64,000 nucleotides of DNA. Source: Ascidia mentula (lineage: Eukaryota; Chordata; Ascidiacea; Phlebobranchia; Ascidiidae). Location of the stretch: assembly GCA_947561715.1 (NCBI GenBank), contig OX387200.1, forward strand, positions 10,728,501 through 10,792,500, given 5' to 3'. This document shows, in pieces, positions 11,943-52,332 of the stretch; position 1 is the first letter of the stretch, and each line of letters begins with the position of its first letter. The notes under the pieces are model-generated. The model made no database searches. It was not told the origin of the DNA and was given only the letters and a program-made list of their open reading frames with translations. The position numbers and the translations under genes were made by a program.

Positions 11943-14900
11943 ATGGATTGTCCTGGAATTGAGGGAACAGAACCACCATTACCAGATGCTGGGTTGGATG
12001 CTGCGGATTATGGAGTAATAGCAGCTTACTTTGTTTGCATCCTACTAGTTGGAATATGGGTACATTTTACGTTTATTACGGTAAACGACCCTTGTTTTGG
12101 ACCATGTATTACGTACGTAAATTTTTAAGGCAATGTGCAAGACGAACCGATCAAACGTCAGTGGATTTTTTCTTGCTGGTCGCGACATAACTTGGTTTCC
12201 CGTTGGAGCATCGCTTTTCAGCAGTAATATTGGAAGTGGACACTTTGTTGGCTTGGCTGGAAGTGGCGCAGCGTCTGGAATAGCACAGGGAACGTTTGAA
12301 TGGAACGTAAGTGTCATAAAAGCAATAAATATTTTACCTTTTTTTTAAAGCATTAATTTAACTTTGCATACTTTAAATATTTCTTGATGATAAAATTCTT
12401 GCGTGTTATACATTCCTTGACAGGCTGTCCTGACCCTTCTTCTGTTGGGTTGGATATTTGCTCCCATATATATTGCATCCGGAGTAGTTACAATGCCAGA
12501 ATATCTAAGAGAACGATTTGGAGGACAAAGAATTCGAACTTTTCTTTCTGTTCTTTCTCTAATCCTCTACGTTTTTACCAAAATTTCGGTAAGATTTTCT
12601 CCGAGTGTAGTTGGGCTGTTAGACAATGTAAAATAACGCTTTTGTTTTAGGCTGATTTGTTTGCCGGAGCTATTTTCATAGAAACTGCCCTTGGCCTAAA
12701 CATATATTTAGCTATTGTGATTTTGCTTTCAATCACGGCATTGTATACTGTGACGGGTGGATTGGCTGCAGTCATCTACACAGACACCGTTCAAACCGTT
12801 ATCATGCTCATTGGGGGACTGGTGATGATGGGACTCGGTAAAACCATATTTCTTATTTTTGCGGTTGCGTACCACTTGGAGGTAAAACAATTTCGACGCG
12901 TACCACCTAGTTGAGTATTATACCTAGGGTATGAAGTAACAAATATTTTGAGATCACTTACGATTTTTTTAAATTCGAACTATATCCGCAAATTACAGAA
13001 AGGTGTTCGCGTACCGCCTGGAATGCCGTCGCGTACCACTGGTTGGGAAACACTGTTAAAGAGTGATAAAATATCAACAATATAACAACAAAAACATTTA
13101 TATATAACAACTTTATATGTCACAAAAATTTCATGGCGACGAAATTATAAAACCAAATACCAGGTACTAATATCCTCTAAAAAGTTTTTGAAATTTGAAA
13201 ATTATCATTTTTTAATAAAAATGTCAACAGATTGAACAGTTTATCTTTATAGTGGGAATAACAATAATATTGTTTTAGCCTTTAACCAAATTGGAGGTTA
13301 TGATCAACTGGAATGTAAGTACATGAACGCGATTCCTGATGAGCGACCTCCAAATACGACATGTGGTTTGCCAAGACCGGATTCTTTCCATGTGTTTCGG
13401 GATCCTATTGATAGCGACATGCCATGGCCAGGAATGCTCTTCGGTATCAGTATAATTGCCACCTGGTATTGGTGCACTGATCAGGTAGATAATGTATGAA
13501 AGCACTGAACTTACATGGACGTTGCTCCTATATAGGAAGCCAACACTATAAGATATTATTTTAAAAGTCAAAACCAAATGTTTTGTGTGACTAAACAAAG
13601 TTACTTCGAGATCCTATTGTAAGTTTATTTGGTGTAGTTTGAAAATTCAGAAACAAGAATGTAGCGTAGATTTGGAGAACTTTTATCGACACCTTTAGGT
13701 AATCGTTCAAAGAACTCTGGCTGCAAAAAACCTTTCTCATGCCAAAGGTGGATGCGTTATGGCTGGATTGCTTAAAGTTTTGCCTATGTACATGATGGTT
13801 ATGGTTGGAATGATCAGTCGCATTGTTTTTCCCAGTAAGCTTCCTCATAGTCGATTTAATTCAATGTTGTCAACACTCCATACGTTTCTGCAGACAGTAT
13901 CGGTTGCGCAACTCCTGAAGTTTGCAAGGCAGCTTGCGGAGTTTCTGTGGGATGTACAAACTACGCGTACGCCAAACTTGTTTTGCAAATCATGCCAACT
14001 GGTCTTAAAGGTAAGAACGAGGCAAAATTTGTTTTTAAAACACTTCCTAAATATGAATCATGCCATACTGTACTGCTTTGGAATTAGTGTTTTTGCTTTT
14101 CACCAATAGACGAGTTGTAGACCATTTTTCACCTCATATGTTGCTTTTGTCGACCCTAACTGTACCAAACTTTATTGTTGCAAAAACGTATTATTGTTTT
14201 TAGGTCTTTTGCTGGCAGTAATGATCGCAGCCCTAATGTCCTCGCTCACATCAGTTTTCAACAGCGCAAGTACTTTGTTTACATGCGATATTTGGGCCAA
14301 ACTACGGCCAAAAGCCGGCAACAAAGAACTGATGATAGTTGGCCGGTAAATAAATTTGGATCCGTTTTATACAATATGCAAAATTATGATGTTTTACAAC
14401 AGAGTTTTCATTCTTGTCATGGTTGGGGTAAGTGTGGCTTGGGTTCCGATTATTCAGGCATTTGCCGATGGAAAGTTGTTTGACTACATTCAGTCAATTA
14501 CAAGTTTCTTGGCACCTCCAATTACTGCAGTGTTTGTAATGTCTGTATTTTGGGACAGACTAAATGAACCGGTGGGTAAAAATAGGCTATTGTAGTTTTA
14601 GACTAAAATACTTTCGCCTGTTTGATGCTGCTTTACCGCGTTAAAGGTGTATGACGTTACACTATTCTTAAACAGGGAACCTTCTGGGGACTTGTTCTTG
14701 GCTTAATTATCGGTCTGGTTCGAATGATTTTCGAGTTTGCAGCAGGGGCCCCAGCCTGTGGAAAACCAGAGTTCAGACCAACCATCCTTTTCAAAGTTCA
14801 CTATCTTTACTTTGCCATGATCCTGTTTGCATTAACCATCGTTATATCAGTGTCGGTTTCACTGGTCACTCCACCAATTGACCCAAGATGTGTAAGATGT

Positions 14901-15571
14901 TAATGGTTCATAGGTTTATTGCGGATTAAATTACTTTTTTTTATTTAACCAGCTTGTACGACTTACTTGGTGGACGCGTTACCGCAAACAAAAGAGGTTA
15001 AATGTGTATGATCTTATCCGAGAAAAGGTTTGACAATTTTTGAGAATATTTTTTACTAGCCATTCCAACCTTTGGAAGGTTGTAAACGTTCTGTGGTGCA
15101 TGATTATTTTCCAATAAAATGTATATTTACAAGACTTGTAATAAAACGATAGACTAATAAGTTATTTGTTTGTTTTACAATGTGACGTAAACGTGTTTTA
15201 GCAAAGCGAGGTAAATGGAGGGTTTGAACCAGAAGCGGAAGAGGAAAATCAAACCCCAGAAAGTGATACAGCAATCTCTCAAGACGTGGAGGCACAATGT
15301 GGGGTTTTCTGAGAATTTTTGTAAAAGTTACCTTACTTTGTTGAGACAAACAAGTTTTATTTTGGTAGCGGAAAGGCCATGGTGGAGAAAGGCAGTGGAT
15401 TTGTTCCTCGGAATAGAAAACTCCTCAGACGAACCCACACCTGAAGAATTGGAGATAATGAACGCGGGGATGCTGGATATAACTGAAGAGAAGTGGCCTG
15501 CAATATATGTGAATATCGCCGCTTTACTGATGTGCTGTGGTGGCGTTTTCCTGTTTGGTTTCTACGCTTAA
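11943..15571 (+). CDS. SLC5/SGLT-family sodium-sugar cotransporter
   Basis: Plasma-membrane Na+-coupled solute symporter of the SGLT branch of SLC5, most like vertebrate SGLT1/SGLT4. Thirteen exons join cleanly: 11943-12059, 12130-12306, 12424-12588, 12651-12837, 13279-13484, 13699-13834, 13894-14010, 14204-14345, 14403-14571, 14676-14891, 14953-15027, 15202-15298 and 15369-15571. Together they give 668 residues, against 664 for human SGLT1. Landmarks include [68 protein letters not shown] and [15 protein letters not shown], which contain the known sugar- and Na+-site residues (Asn, His and Glu early on, Tyr-Trp of WYW, Gln of YIQS, Ser of the SSLTS motif). The last helix ends FLFGFYA, as in SGLTs. 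The exon 12 donor (AAT/GTGGGG) is the least certain junction. The substrate, glucose or another sugar, cannot be told from sequence alone. Confidence 0.93.
12856..13055. mobile_element. hAT-type MITE, copy A (SLC5 intron 4)
   Basis: About 200 bp matching the element at 18229-18443 along its length. The right end is GGTTGGGAAACACTG; the left end is degraded and probably began near 12842. It lies wholly in intron 4 of the SGLT gene. Confidence 0.7.
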
Positions 15572-15789
15572 CTTCCCACAATATACACGGCCAACTCGAC
15601 AATACGGTGTAATTCACTGTGATCTTTGTATAATTCCTAAAACACAACCGACCAAAGCCACTAAATTCGTTTCATATCATGTCGTTTTCGATTACCTTGT
15701 TCAAAACCCAAATTGGGCAACTTCGTCGCTCTGTTCTCCATATTTCTTTATTTGTTCAAAGAGCAATCATTTTCCCAACGTCACCGTTG

Positions 15790-15827
15790 AATAAACAAAC
15801 AATTTATTCACACAACACTTGTTTATT
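15790..15827. terminator. Convergent poly(A) signals of SLC5 and DYNC1H1
   Basis: AATAAA on the plus strand at 15790-15795 serves the transporter, about 220 nt after its stop. On the minus strand AATAAA lies at 15808-15803 and 15827-15822, about 300 nt after the dynein stop. The two transcripts therefore converge within roughly 40 bp and may overlap at their 3' ends. Confidence 0.6.
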
Positions 15828-16119
15828 GGATCCAATTTATCAACTAATTTGAACTAAGCAGTAGGAACTTGAACATTTTATGTACGAATGAAAATTGAAC
15901 TAAGTTGAAACCAAATTCGCATAACATCATACAGGGGTGAATACGTGTTGTTACAGATCTAATTAACACATGGAACAATTAATTAGGAGAGAGTATGGAA
16001 AGTTAGCATGCGTTACAGGACAGTTTACAAGACACGGTGACAAGCTTTTAATACATGTTTTGTACATCTACTGGCATGCTACGTAATTGCTGGTTATTTA
16101 TGTACAATCATAATCATAT

Positions 16120-45779
<29,660 letters not shown>

Positions 45780-46032
45780 GCTAGTTTTGGTTCAACAAAA
45801 AAGCCTAACAAAATACATTAAATGATCAGGAAAGCAAATTACACCGTCACATGTCCTTTATCAGAAGACATGGTGAGGGCTTCAGCAAAGAAAAATAATA
45901 TCGCAGAAAAGTCATTTTCGATTTACTAATAACTGGTGTTTTGGGCAACACTTCATGCACTTAAAACATTATTACTGGAATATTTTACTAAAACGGTAGC
46001 ACTATCAGATACTAAGCAGTTGTTTGGCTATA

Positions 46033-46200
46033 GTGCGCTCCACAATGGTTCGTCTCTGTTGTTTAGTACCTAACAGAATGACATTGACCGAAAGCTACCA
46101 CTAAGTGGAAATCTGTGTGCTAGCACAGAGCCACAGTCAACAGCTGCACTGATGAGACCTTACAGGTTGAAACGGTGTGTAGACCCTGTCTTTAAAACTA
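46033..46200 (+). mobile_element. SINE-like repeat, body and tail
   Basis: Matches the repeat cluster at 59169-59720: GGTTCGTCTCTGTTGTTT, then GACATTGACCGAAAG, AAGTGGAAATC, then GCACTGATGAGACCTTACAG and a decayed tail. It lies about 250 bp upstream of the DYNC1H1 start codon, in or near its promoter. Confidence 0.65.
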
Positions 46201-47042
46201 ATTTGTGAAATAGTCTGTCATTTTAGATTGTTGTTTTCCTGATTTTAAGATCATTGTTTTGAATTTTTGTGGCATTATGTCATTTAAATGTAAAAGATGT
46301 CAACAACAAGAGAACTAGAAGCCCAAACTAAACTAATCACAATTCAAATTCATCAATGGGTCTCACGTCACAATGCCGCAGGTAAAGATTGGCTGAAAAT
46401 GCATTGGTTTACATTCTTCAAAAGTTCTCCAAAAAAACGTGTAGTGCACCAGATTGGATAAAACGTTCGCACTTTTGCGAAAATTTACCGATAATCCCCG
46501 CAATATATACTAGCTAATGGATTAACAAACGAAAAGTGTTGTGATCGTCCACGCAATTAACGATCGCCTAAAAAAATCTTCCGCACAAATAACAAACTTC
46601 CCAATCTGGGTGTCGTGTCAAGAAATATTAGTACCAGGCACCAGTTTAAAAATGTATTGATAAGGCACTTAAATGAAGAACTCCTGTCAAATCCAATGCA
46701 TTTTCAGCCAATCTTTACCTGCAGCATTGTGACGTCAGGCCAATTGACGCGAAGTCGGATTCACAGACATTGCACCTTCACAAACACGATCAAAAATATT
46801 GAAATTGCGTGTTTTACATACAGACCGATAGCATTTTAATGACTACTTTCCATTTCATTTAGTGCAAAATTTTTGAGCTACTATGTGTAAAGTCACGAAC
46901 ACACAACCACAACCACGCCTTCACCAAACGGACAGTCGCCAACGACTGTGAACAAGTTCAGATGTAAAGGAATAGAAACAGGGATTGAACGCATGAATAA
47001 TTTTGCAACGCATAAAAAGATCTTTATGATATTTGTTTAAAT

Positions 47043-47084
47043 GTTAAACCATAGTACACTCTTCTTAGTATACTATGGTTTAAC
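47043..47084. repeat. 14-bp perfect inverted repeat
   Basis: GTTAAACCATAGTA (47043-47056) and its exact reverse complement (47071-47084) are separated by 14 nt. It abuts the probable retroelement tail that starts near 47090. Confidence 0.8.
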
Positions 47085-47089
47085 GTATT

Positions 47090-47450
47090 ACCACAAATCA
47101 AATCAAGTCATGTTTATTTTTACAAGGAAATAAAAAGGCATGTGCACCGATAAGGAAAATCGCCGTCTGCCGTAGAATCCTAGCCAGCCGCACTGTGAGG
47201 TGATGGGTTGCGACATGTGACGGAAGCCACGCGGCCGTACTGGCCAAAGCAAAACCCACCGTAACGCAAACGCTAACTCGGTTCGTGGTGGTTTGAATTG
47301 GAGATGGTCGGGATCGTGTGGAGGTTGCGCTTGATGTTTCATCGTAGATCATGCTGATGGTCAATCACACGTTTCGATGTTGGTGTGCAGCAGCACTCCT
47401 AGGTCTAAAATAACAACGGATCCTACGGCAGTAAATTGTTCATTTAGGTG
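47090..47450 (-). mobile_element. Probable LINE/SINE 3' end fragment
   Basis: Read on the minus strand, a GC-richer block ends in CTTGTAAAAATAAACATGAC followed by TTGATTTGATTTG, the short-repeat tail style of some non-LTR retroelements. Open frames across it are not recognisable proteins. The class is uncertain. Confidence 0.35.
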
Positions 47451-48378
47451 TAAAGTGCACCGTGGAGTAGATAAAAACCCAAGGAAACACTATAGAAAAA
47501 GAGGACATAGAAAAACGCAATAAACGACAAGAGGCCTAGGAAGAAAAAGGGAAATGGACTGCTAACAGGATGTTAGTACTGAGATGTGAAAGATTTTTAA
47601 ATGAAAGAAGAATTTTTAAAAGATTTTAAAAAAAATTTAAAGGACGGGAGAGCGATCCAATGGAAGGGTTTTTTCCTCCCATAAACCACACAAACATTAT
47701 GCAAAAAGTTAAAACCAATGCTTGTACCGTACGATTCATCTACCATAATTTCACCACAGTCATAATTGGATTCTTTTGAGAGTTAACAAACCGCCTGGTG
47801 TTTTGCCAAAATTTCGAAAAAAATATGATGACTGTACAAACACAACACAAACTGTTTCGTGTTAAAGTATGTTCATCACATAGCATACAATTGTATTTTC
47901 TGCTTTAAAATTAAATCGCCATAACCGTGAGAGCTAGTCTTCTCATTTCGTTGTGTAATTGACTGCATGGAGTATAGCAACGAGAATAAATTATTTGAAT
48001 TGCCTTTCTCAACAAAAATCATAATATTTTGATATTTAAAATGCGCTTGCAAAAAAGCACAGGTAAAATAGAAATGGTCTAACCCGTTTCGATCGTTGTG
48101 CACCTGTTAGCCATCTTGACTTGTGACGCGGCACGCTGCTGCGGGCTGTATTGTTCTGATTTTATGCTTTTAAAGTGTTAGACCTAGTGATTTTTCTGAC
48201 TTGCACGCTCGTTTGTAGATGAGTATTTTTAATTAAACTGGTATTTAAATAGTTTTTCAATCAAGTTCATGTCAATGTCATGATTTCGAACCGATATAGA
48301 TTCATAAAAATCAAGTTGGTCAGAGGAGTTTCAAGCATGCTTCTGTATAAATTCTTGTTATGTTTTTGATACACTTTA
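47451..48378. other. Intergenic upstream of SRSF2
   Basis: No gene recognised. It is AT-rich, with a purine-rich patch near 47500-47660. It forms part of the 2.6-kb head-to-head space between DYNC1H1 and SRSF2 and presumably contains both promoters. Confidence 0.4.
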
Positions 48379-48400
48379 GGGAGAAAGCATTTAAGAAAAA

Positions 48401-49275
48401 ATGTCCCGCAGTGCAAGGCCCCCACCAGGTGTGGATACTATGGTTTCATTAAAAGTTGATAATTTGACGTATAGAACTTCACCTGAAAGTTTAAAGCGGG
48501 CTTTTGAGAAATATGGGGATGTTGGAGATGTCTACATTCCACGTGACAGGTAAACCACCTTGTTTTGTAGACTAAACATTTTCACACACTTCTAAATGCT
48601 GAAATAAAAATTGACTTTACAGATACTCAAAAGAAAGTCGTGGATTTGCTTTTGTAAGGTTTTATGACAGGAGGGATGCAGAAGATGCAATGGACAGCAT
48701 GGATGGAAAAATGCTCGATGGAAGAGAATTAAGAGTTGCTATGGCTCGCTATGGTCGACCTAATGAACCTGCTCGTGATTATGGCAGAAGTCGCTATGGC
48801 GAGCGACCATCACATGGAAGACGTCGCCGAAGGTGGGTATTTTGTACATTTTAAAAAAAATTGTTTTAAAGTGATCAATATGAACTGAGCTTGGTTAGGT
48901 CCAGATCTAACGAAAGGAAAAGAAGCTACTCAAGATCGAGGTCACGTTCACGCTCTCGTGGTCGAAGAAATTCAAGCAGAAGTTATTCCAGGTCTAGGAG
49001 TCGCTCAAGAAATCGCGGCCGAAAACACAGTTCCTCTCCAGTTGGCAAAAAGAGGTATAATATATAATAGCAAAATTATTTTTACTTCTTTAACCATATT
49101 TCATCATTGTTCTTGTTTGTGTTTGAGACAGTTGCGATGTATTTTGTAATAAATAAAGTAAAACAATACCCAGTAATAACGCCTGATTTTTGTTTGCAGT
49201 CGTTCTGCTTCTCCTCGAAGTTCACACTCGAAGTCGAAGTCAAGGTCCAGATCACCTGTGGAAAATGGAGATTAG
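48401..49275 (+). CDS. Serine/arginine-rich splicing factor 2 (SC35)
   Basis: Nuclear SR protein that binds exonic enhancers and promotes spliceosome assembly. Four exons: 48401-48549, 48623-48832, 48899-49054 and 49200-49275, giving 196 residues (human SRSF2 has 221). The RRM covers about residues 14-92, with RNP2 LKVDNLTY and RNP1 RGFAFVRF, and is almost identical to human through [20 protein letters not shown] and [15 protein letters not shown]. The remainder is an Arg/Ser-rich domain ([20 protein letters not shown]) ending VENGD. An AG at 48378-48379, 21 nt before the ATG, looks like a splice or trans-splice acceptor. Intron 3 contains AATAAATAAA, so a short isoform is possible. Confidence 0.95.
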
Positions 49276-49987
49276 GCTAAATGTTTGATCTTTGCTGCAG
49301 TCAATCCTGTATAGAAACTCTTGATGAAATGGTAAATGAATTGTTTGTTACAAATCTTGTGCAAACATGTTAAAATGGAAGATAATAGTATCGTACCACA
49401 GATGATGCTACCTAGATGGAATACATCCATATTTTATGAAAACACACATGTTGTTGGTGGTAAATAGGTTTTAATGCTTACAACTCTAAATTTTGTTTCA
49501 AAATTTTCTTTTTCTTCTGCTGAAAACTGTTGATTTTGCCAAAATGTGTACATTACTCATTTTACAATGATAATCTGACTTATTGTGTGAAATGTTGTTC
49601 AAAGGCACATGTTTGCTGTCTAATGGAATCAGAATTTGTGGCAGTGAGCAGTTGTGTGATCCGGATAAGCAGATCCTTGTTTGGGTGATGCTGCAGAATG
49701 TAAAGTTAGCGAAGCAGGGTGCTGTCATGACAACGTATGCTGTGGCGGTTTCTAGCTGCTCAATGGCTGGTGGCTGATCACCTCACTAATATATTATTTA
49801 TCCAGTTAGCTGTGAAAGGTAGCAGGGTTGGAAAAAGGTATTTTTAACATCCACATAAGAGATGTTGCTGAAAAAATTAACATATTATCATAGTAAAAAT
49901 TGTTCCAGCACAATGGTTTTACTGAATAATTTTAATATTGTAGTAGTTCTGAGAATTGTGTGGCACAGAAATATTGTTGCTGGCTGC

Positions 49988-49993
49988 AATAAA
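49988..49993 (+). terminator. Candidate poly(A) signal of SRSF2
   Basis: AATAAA about 715 nt after the stop codon. It is the clearest exonic signal downstream; the intervening DNA would be 3' UTR. Confidence 0.4.
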
Positions 49994-52316
49994 TCTTCAT
50001 AAGATACCTAAGTGACCGCACTGGGGTTTTTATACCTTCGCTGAATACAGGATGAAGTTGCAGGCCATTAATGACGGTAAGATTTTTGTCAAAATAAATG
50101 TTGCTAGCTTAGCTCCATTACTTTACAAGGAACAGCATTTTTATCCTCTTATAAAGTGGTTGGTGCTGATGTTTTGTTTCCTAGACAAGAGCTGTCATAA
50201 AGTAAAATCAGGCTATGGATATTATTTTATGTCATTGACACGAGTTTTATTTCTTAATCTGGGATGAGCATAAAAACATTGTTATAAATGTATGTATTTC
50301 ACCATGAATAACCAATGATCAGATTTATTGGACTGTTTGGAACATTTTAGTGTAAATGTACAGTACTTCAATATTGAAAAGGTTTTCATCTTAAATCTGT
50401 TTCCAATATAGTGGTTAGCGTACACATTGTTAGCTAAATGGTGTGTCACTTCGAACGATTGTCGTGTGTGCACTCAAGTGGACATACCAATGTTGCAGGT
50501 CAAAAAATGTAATTACAAGCCAACAATCTAAACAATACAATCTGCCAACAATTAAAACATATCAATTTCAAGACGTAACCTCGTTTGTGTATTTTTGTTC
50601 TACATGTGCAAAGCAATCAAACGTGAAACCTGTAGTCATGAAATTACTTCAACATATTTTTTCTCGTAGCGGATACCTTCCCGTATGCATTTAGTCGTTG
50701 TAGCGCTCCATTTTTTTAAATTTTTATCAAGTTTGTTTGCACAAATCACGTGATAAAACAAGATCGCCTTGTTTAGCAAACAGCTTCTCTAATGGAATTG
50801 TTAAGTTTTCCGTCACACCCAGCGCCACACAATTGTTTCGTTTGTCGGAAAATCTGATGATTGTTTTTCTCTTGCATAGTATATCAGTTGCAACATTCAT
50901 GTTGGATGTCTAAAACCCTTAAAAATAACCCTCCACACGATATCGAAAACCAGCAAAATTGGCGCAATAACCCAACAAGACCGAGCCTACGTTTTGTAGC
51001 GAAAAATATGTATCGTTCCGTTACATGTATCAAGAATAAATTAATGCAGCGGTGTTGCTCATCAATTATTGTATTGACCTTTGGGTGACTGCAAGTTACA
51101 CCAAAAGAACATTCAAAGAGAGTTATACGAGCTGGACCAGCCTTTCACATGTGGACCTTGATACGCGTGAATGAAGAATATTGTGTGTAGTTTGCCAGTC
51201 AAATTAAAATATTTCTGTCCTGTGAAAGCGAGGTATGATGAGTAGCCCTGTATTACGTGCTAATAGAATCTACTTGAAACGCAAGAAGCAGACCGACTAG
51301 GCGAATCTATTTCCACAAGAAATTTACTAATTTTATCAGAGCATCAACTCCCACTCGAATGAAGGTAATACTTTCAAATGGAAATGATTAGCAAAAAATG
51401 CTGATTGAATGCAAGAACATTGTGATTATGTGGTACAATGAGCTCACAAAAAGCGTATTGCAATAAAAGAGACATATACACAAGCTTGCGGAATTTACAT
51501 TGGTATGCAAAAATTGACTAGACAACTTTTTGTGCACTTTTCACGAACATTTATTTTCGGAATTCACTTTTCCAAATTAGTGTCTATCTAAGCATAGAAT
51601 AATATTCTATGATCAAGCCTTTGAAACATTTTACTAGCAAACACAAATTCCAGTGTAATTTCGTGTGTTAAGAGTTTTAAAAAAAGCTTGTTTAACCGTA
51701 AATGTATGTACAAAATATTTTTTGGGAAAAACGAACAAATTTTTTCCAGTTCTTTTATGACGTCATTGAACTCACAATGGCCCAAGAGCACGTGCGTTTG
51801 TTTGTGGGAAAAAGGTAAGCAAACCTTTCACGGTTTGATATTTCATTCGAAAAATTACACCACATATGGATAATAACTGAGAAATAGGATGTCTCAGTCA
51901 CCTTTCCATAAATAATCATAGTCCAAAAAGTTTGTCATGTGAACCACGCATGTTTATTTTTTTTATGTTTAGTAATTGCTTTAAGTTTGATGAGCTTTCA
52001 CCGAGTTCAACAATTTAGCAAAAAAGCTACAATAACATGTTTTTCACATAAAAAAACATAGAATAGCAAAAAAAACTCCTTTGCTATGTATATTCAACTC
52101 TATTGTACAAAACAAATATAGAAAAATAGACATATTTTTTTAAAGCCATATGCAATGGTAAAGTTTCTCCTGATTTGAGAGGAAATTTCCTGAATTGCTG
52201 TGATGTGTAATGATTTTTCAGGAATTGTTAAGGAAGGCGATTTGGCACACAGACTGATCTCTTTGTTCTCATGCAGTCACTGTAGCATGTATTATATATT
52301 TGTCTTTTTTGAAACT
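49994..52316. other. Intergenic, no recognised gene
   Basis: AT-rich DNA with open frames under 90 codons, none of which I recognise. It could contain 5' non-coding exons of the epimerase gene that follows. Confidence 0.4.
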
Positions 52317-52332
52317 AGGTGATGTTTTAAAC

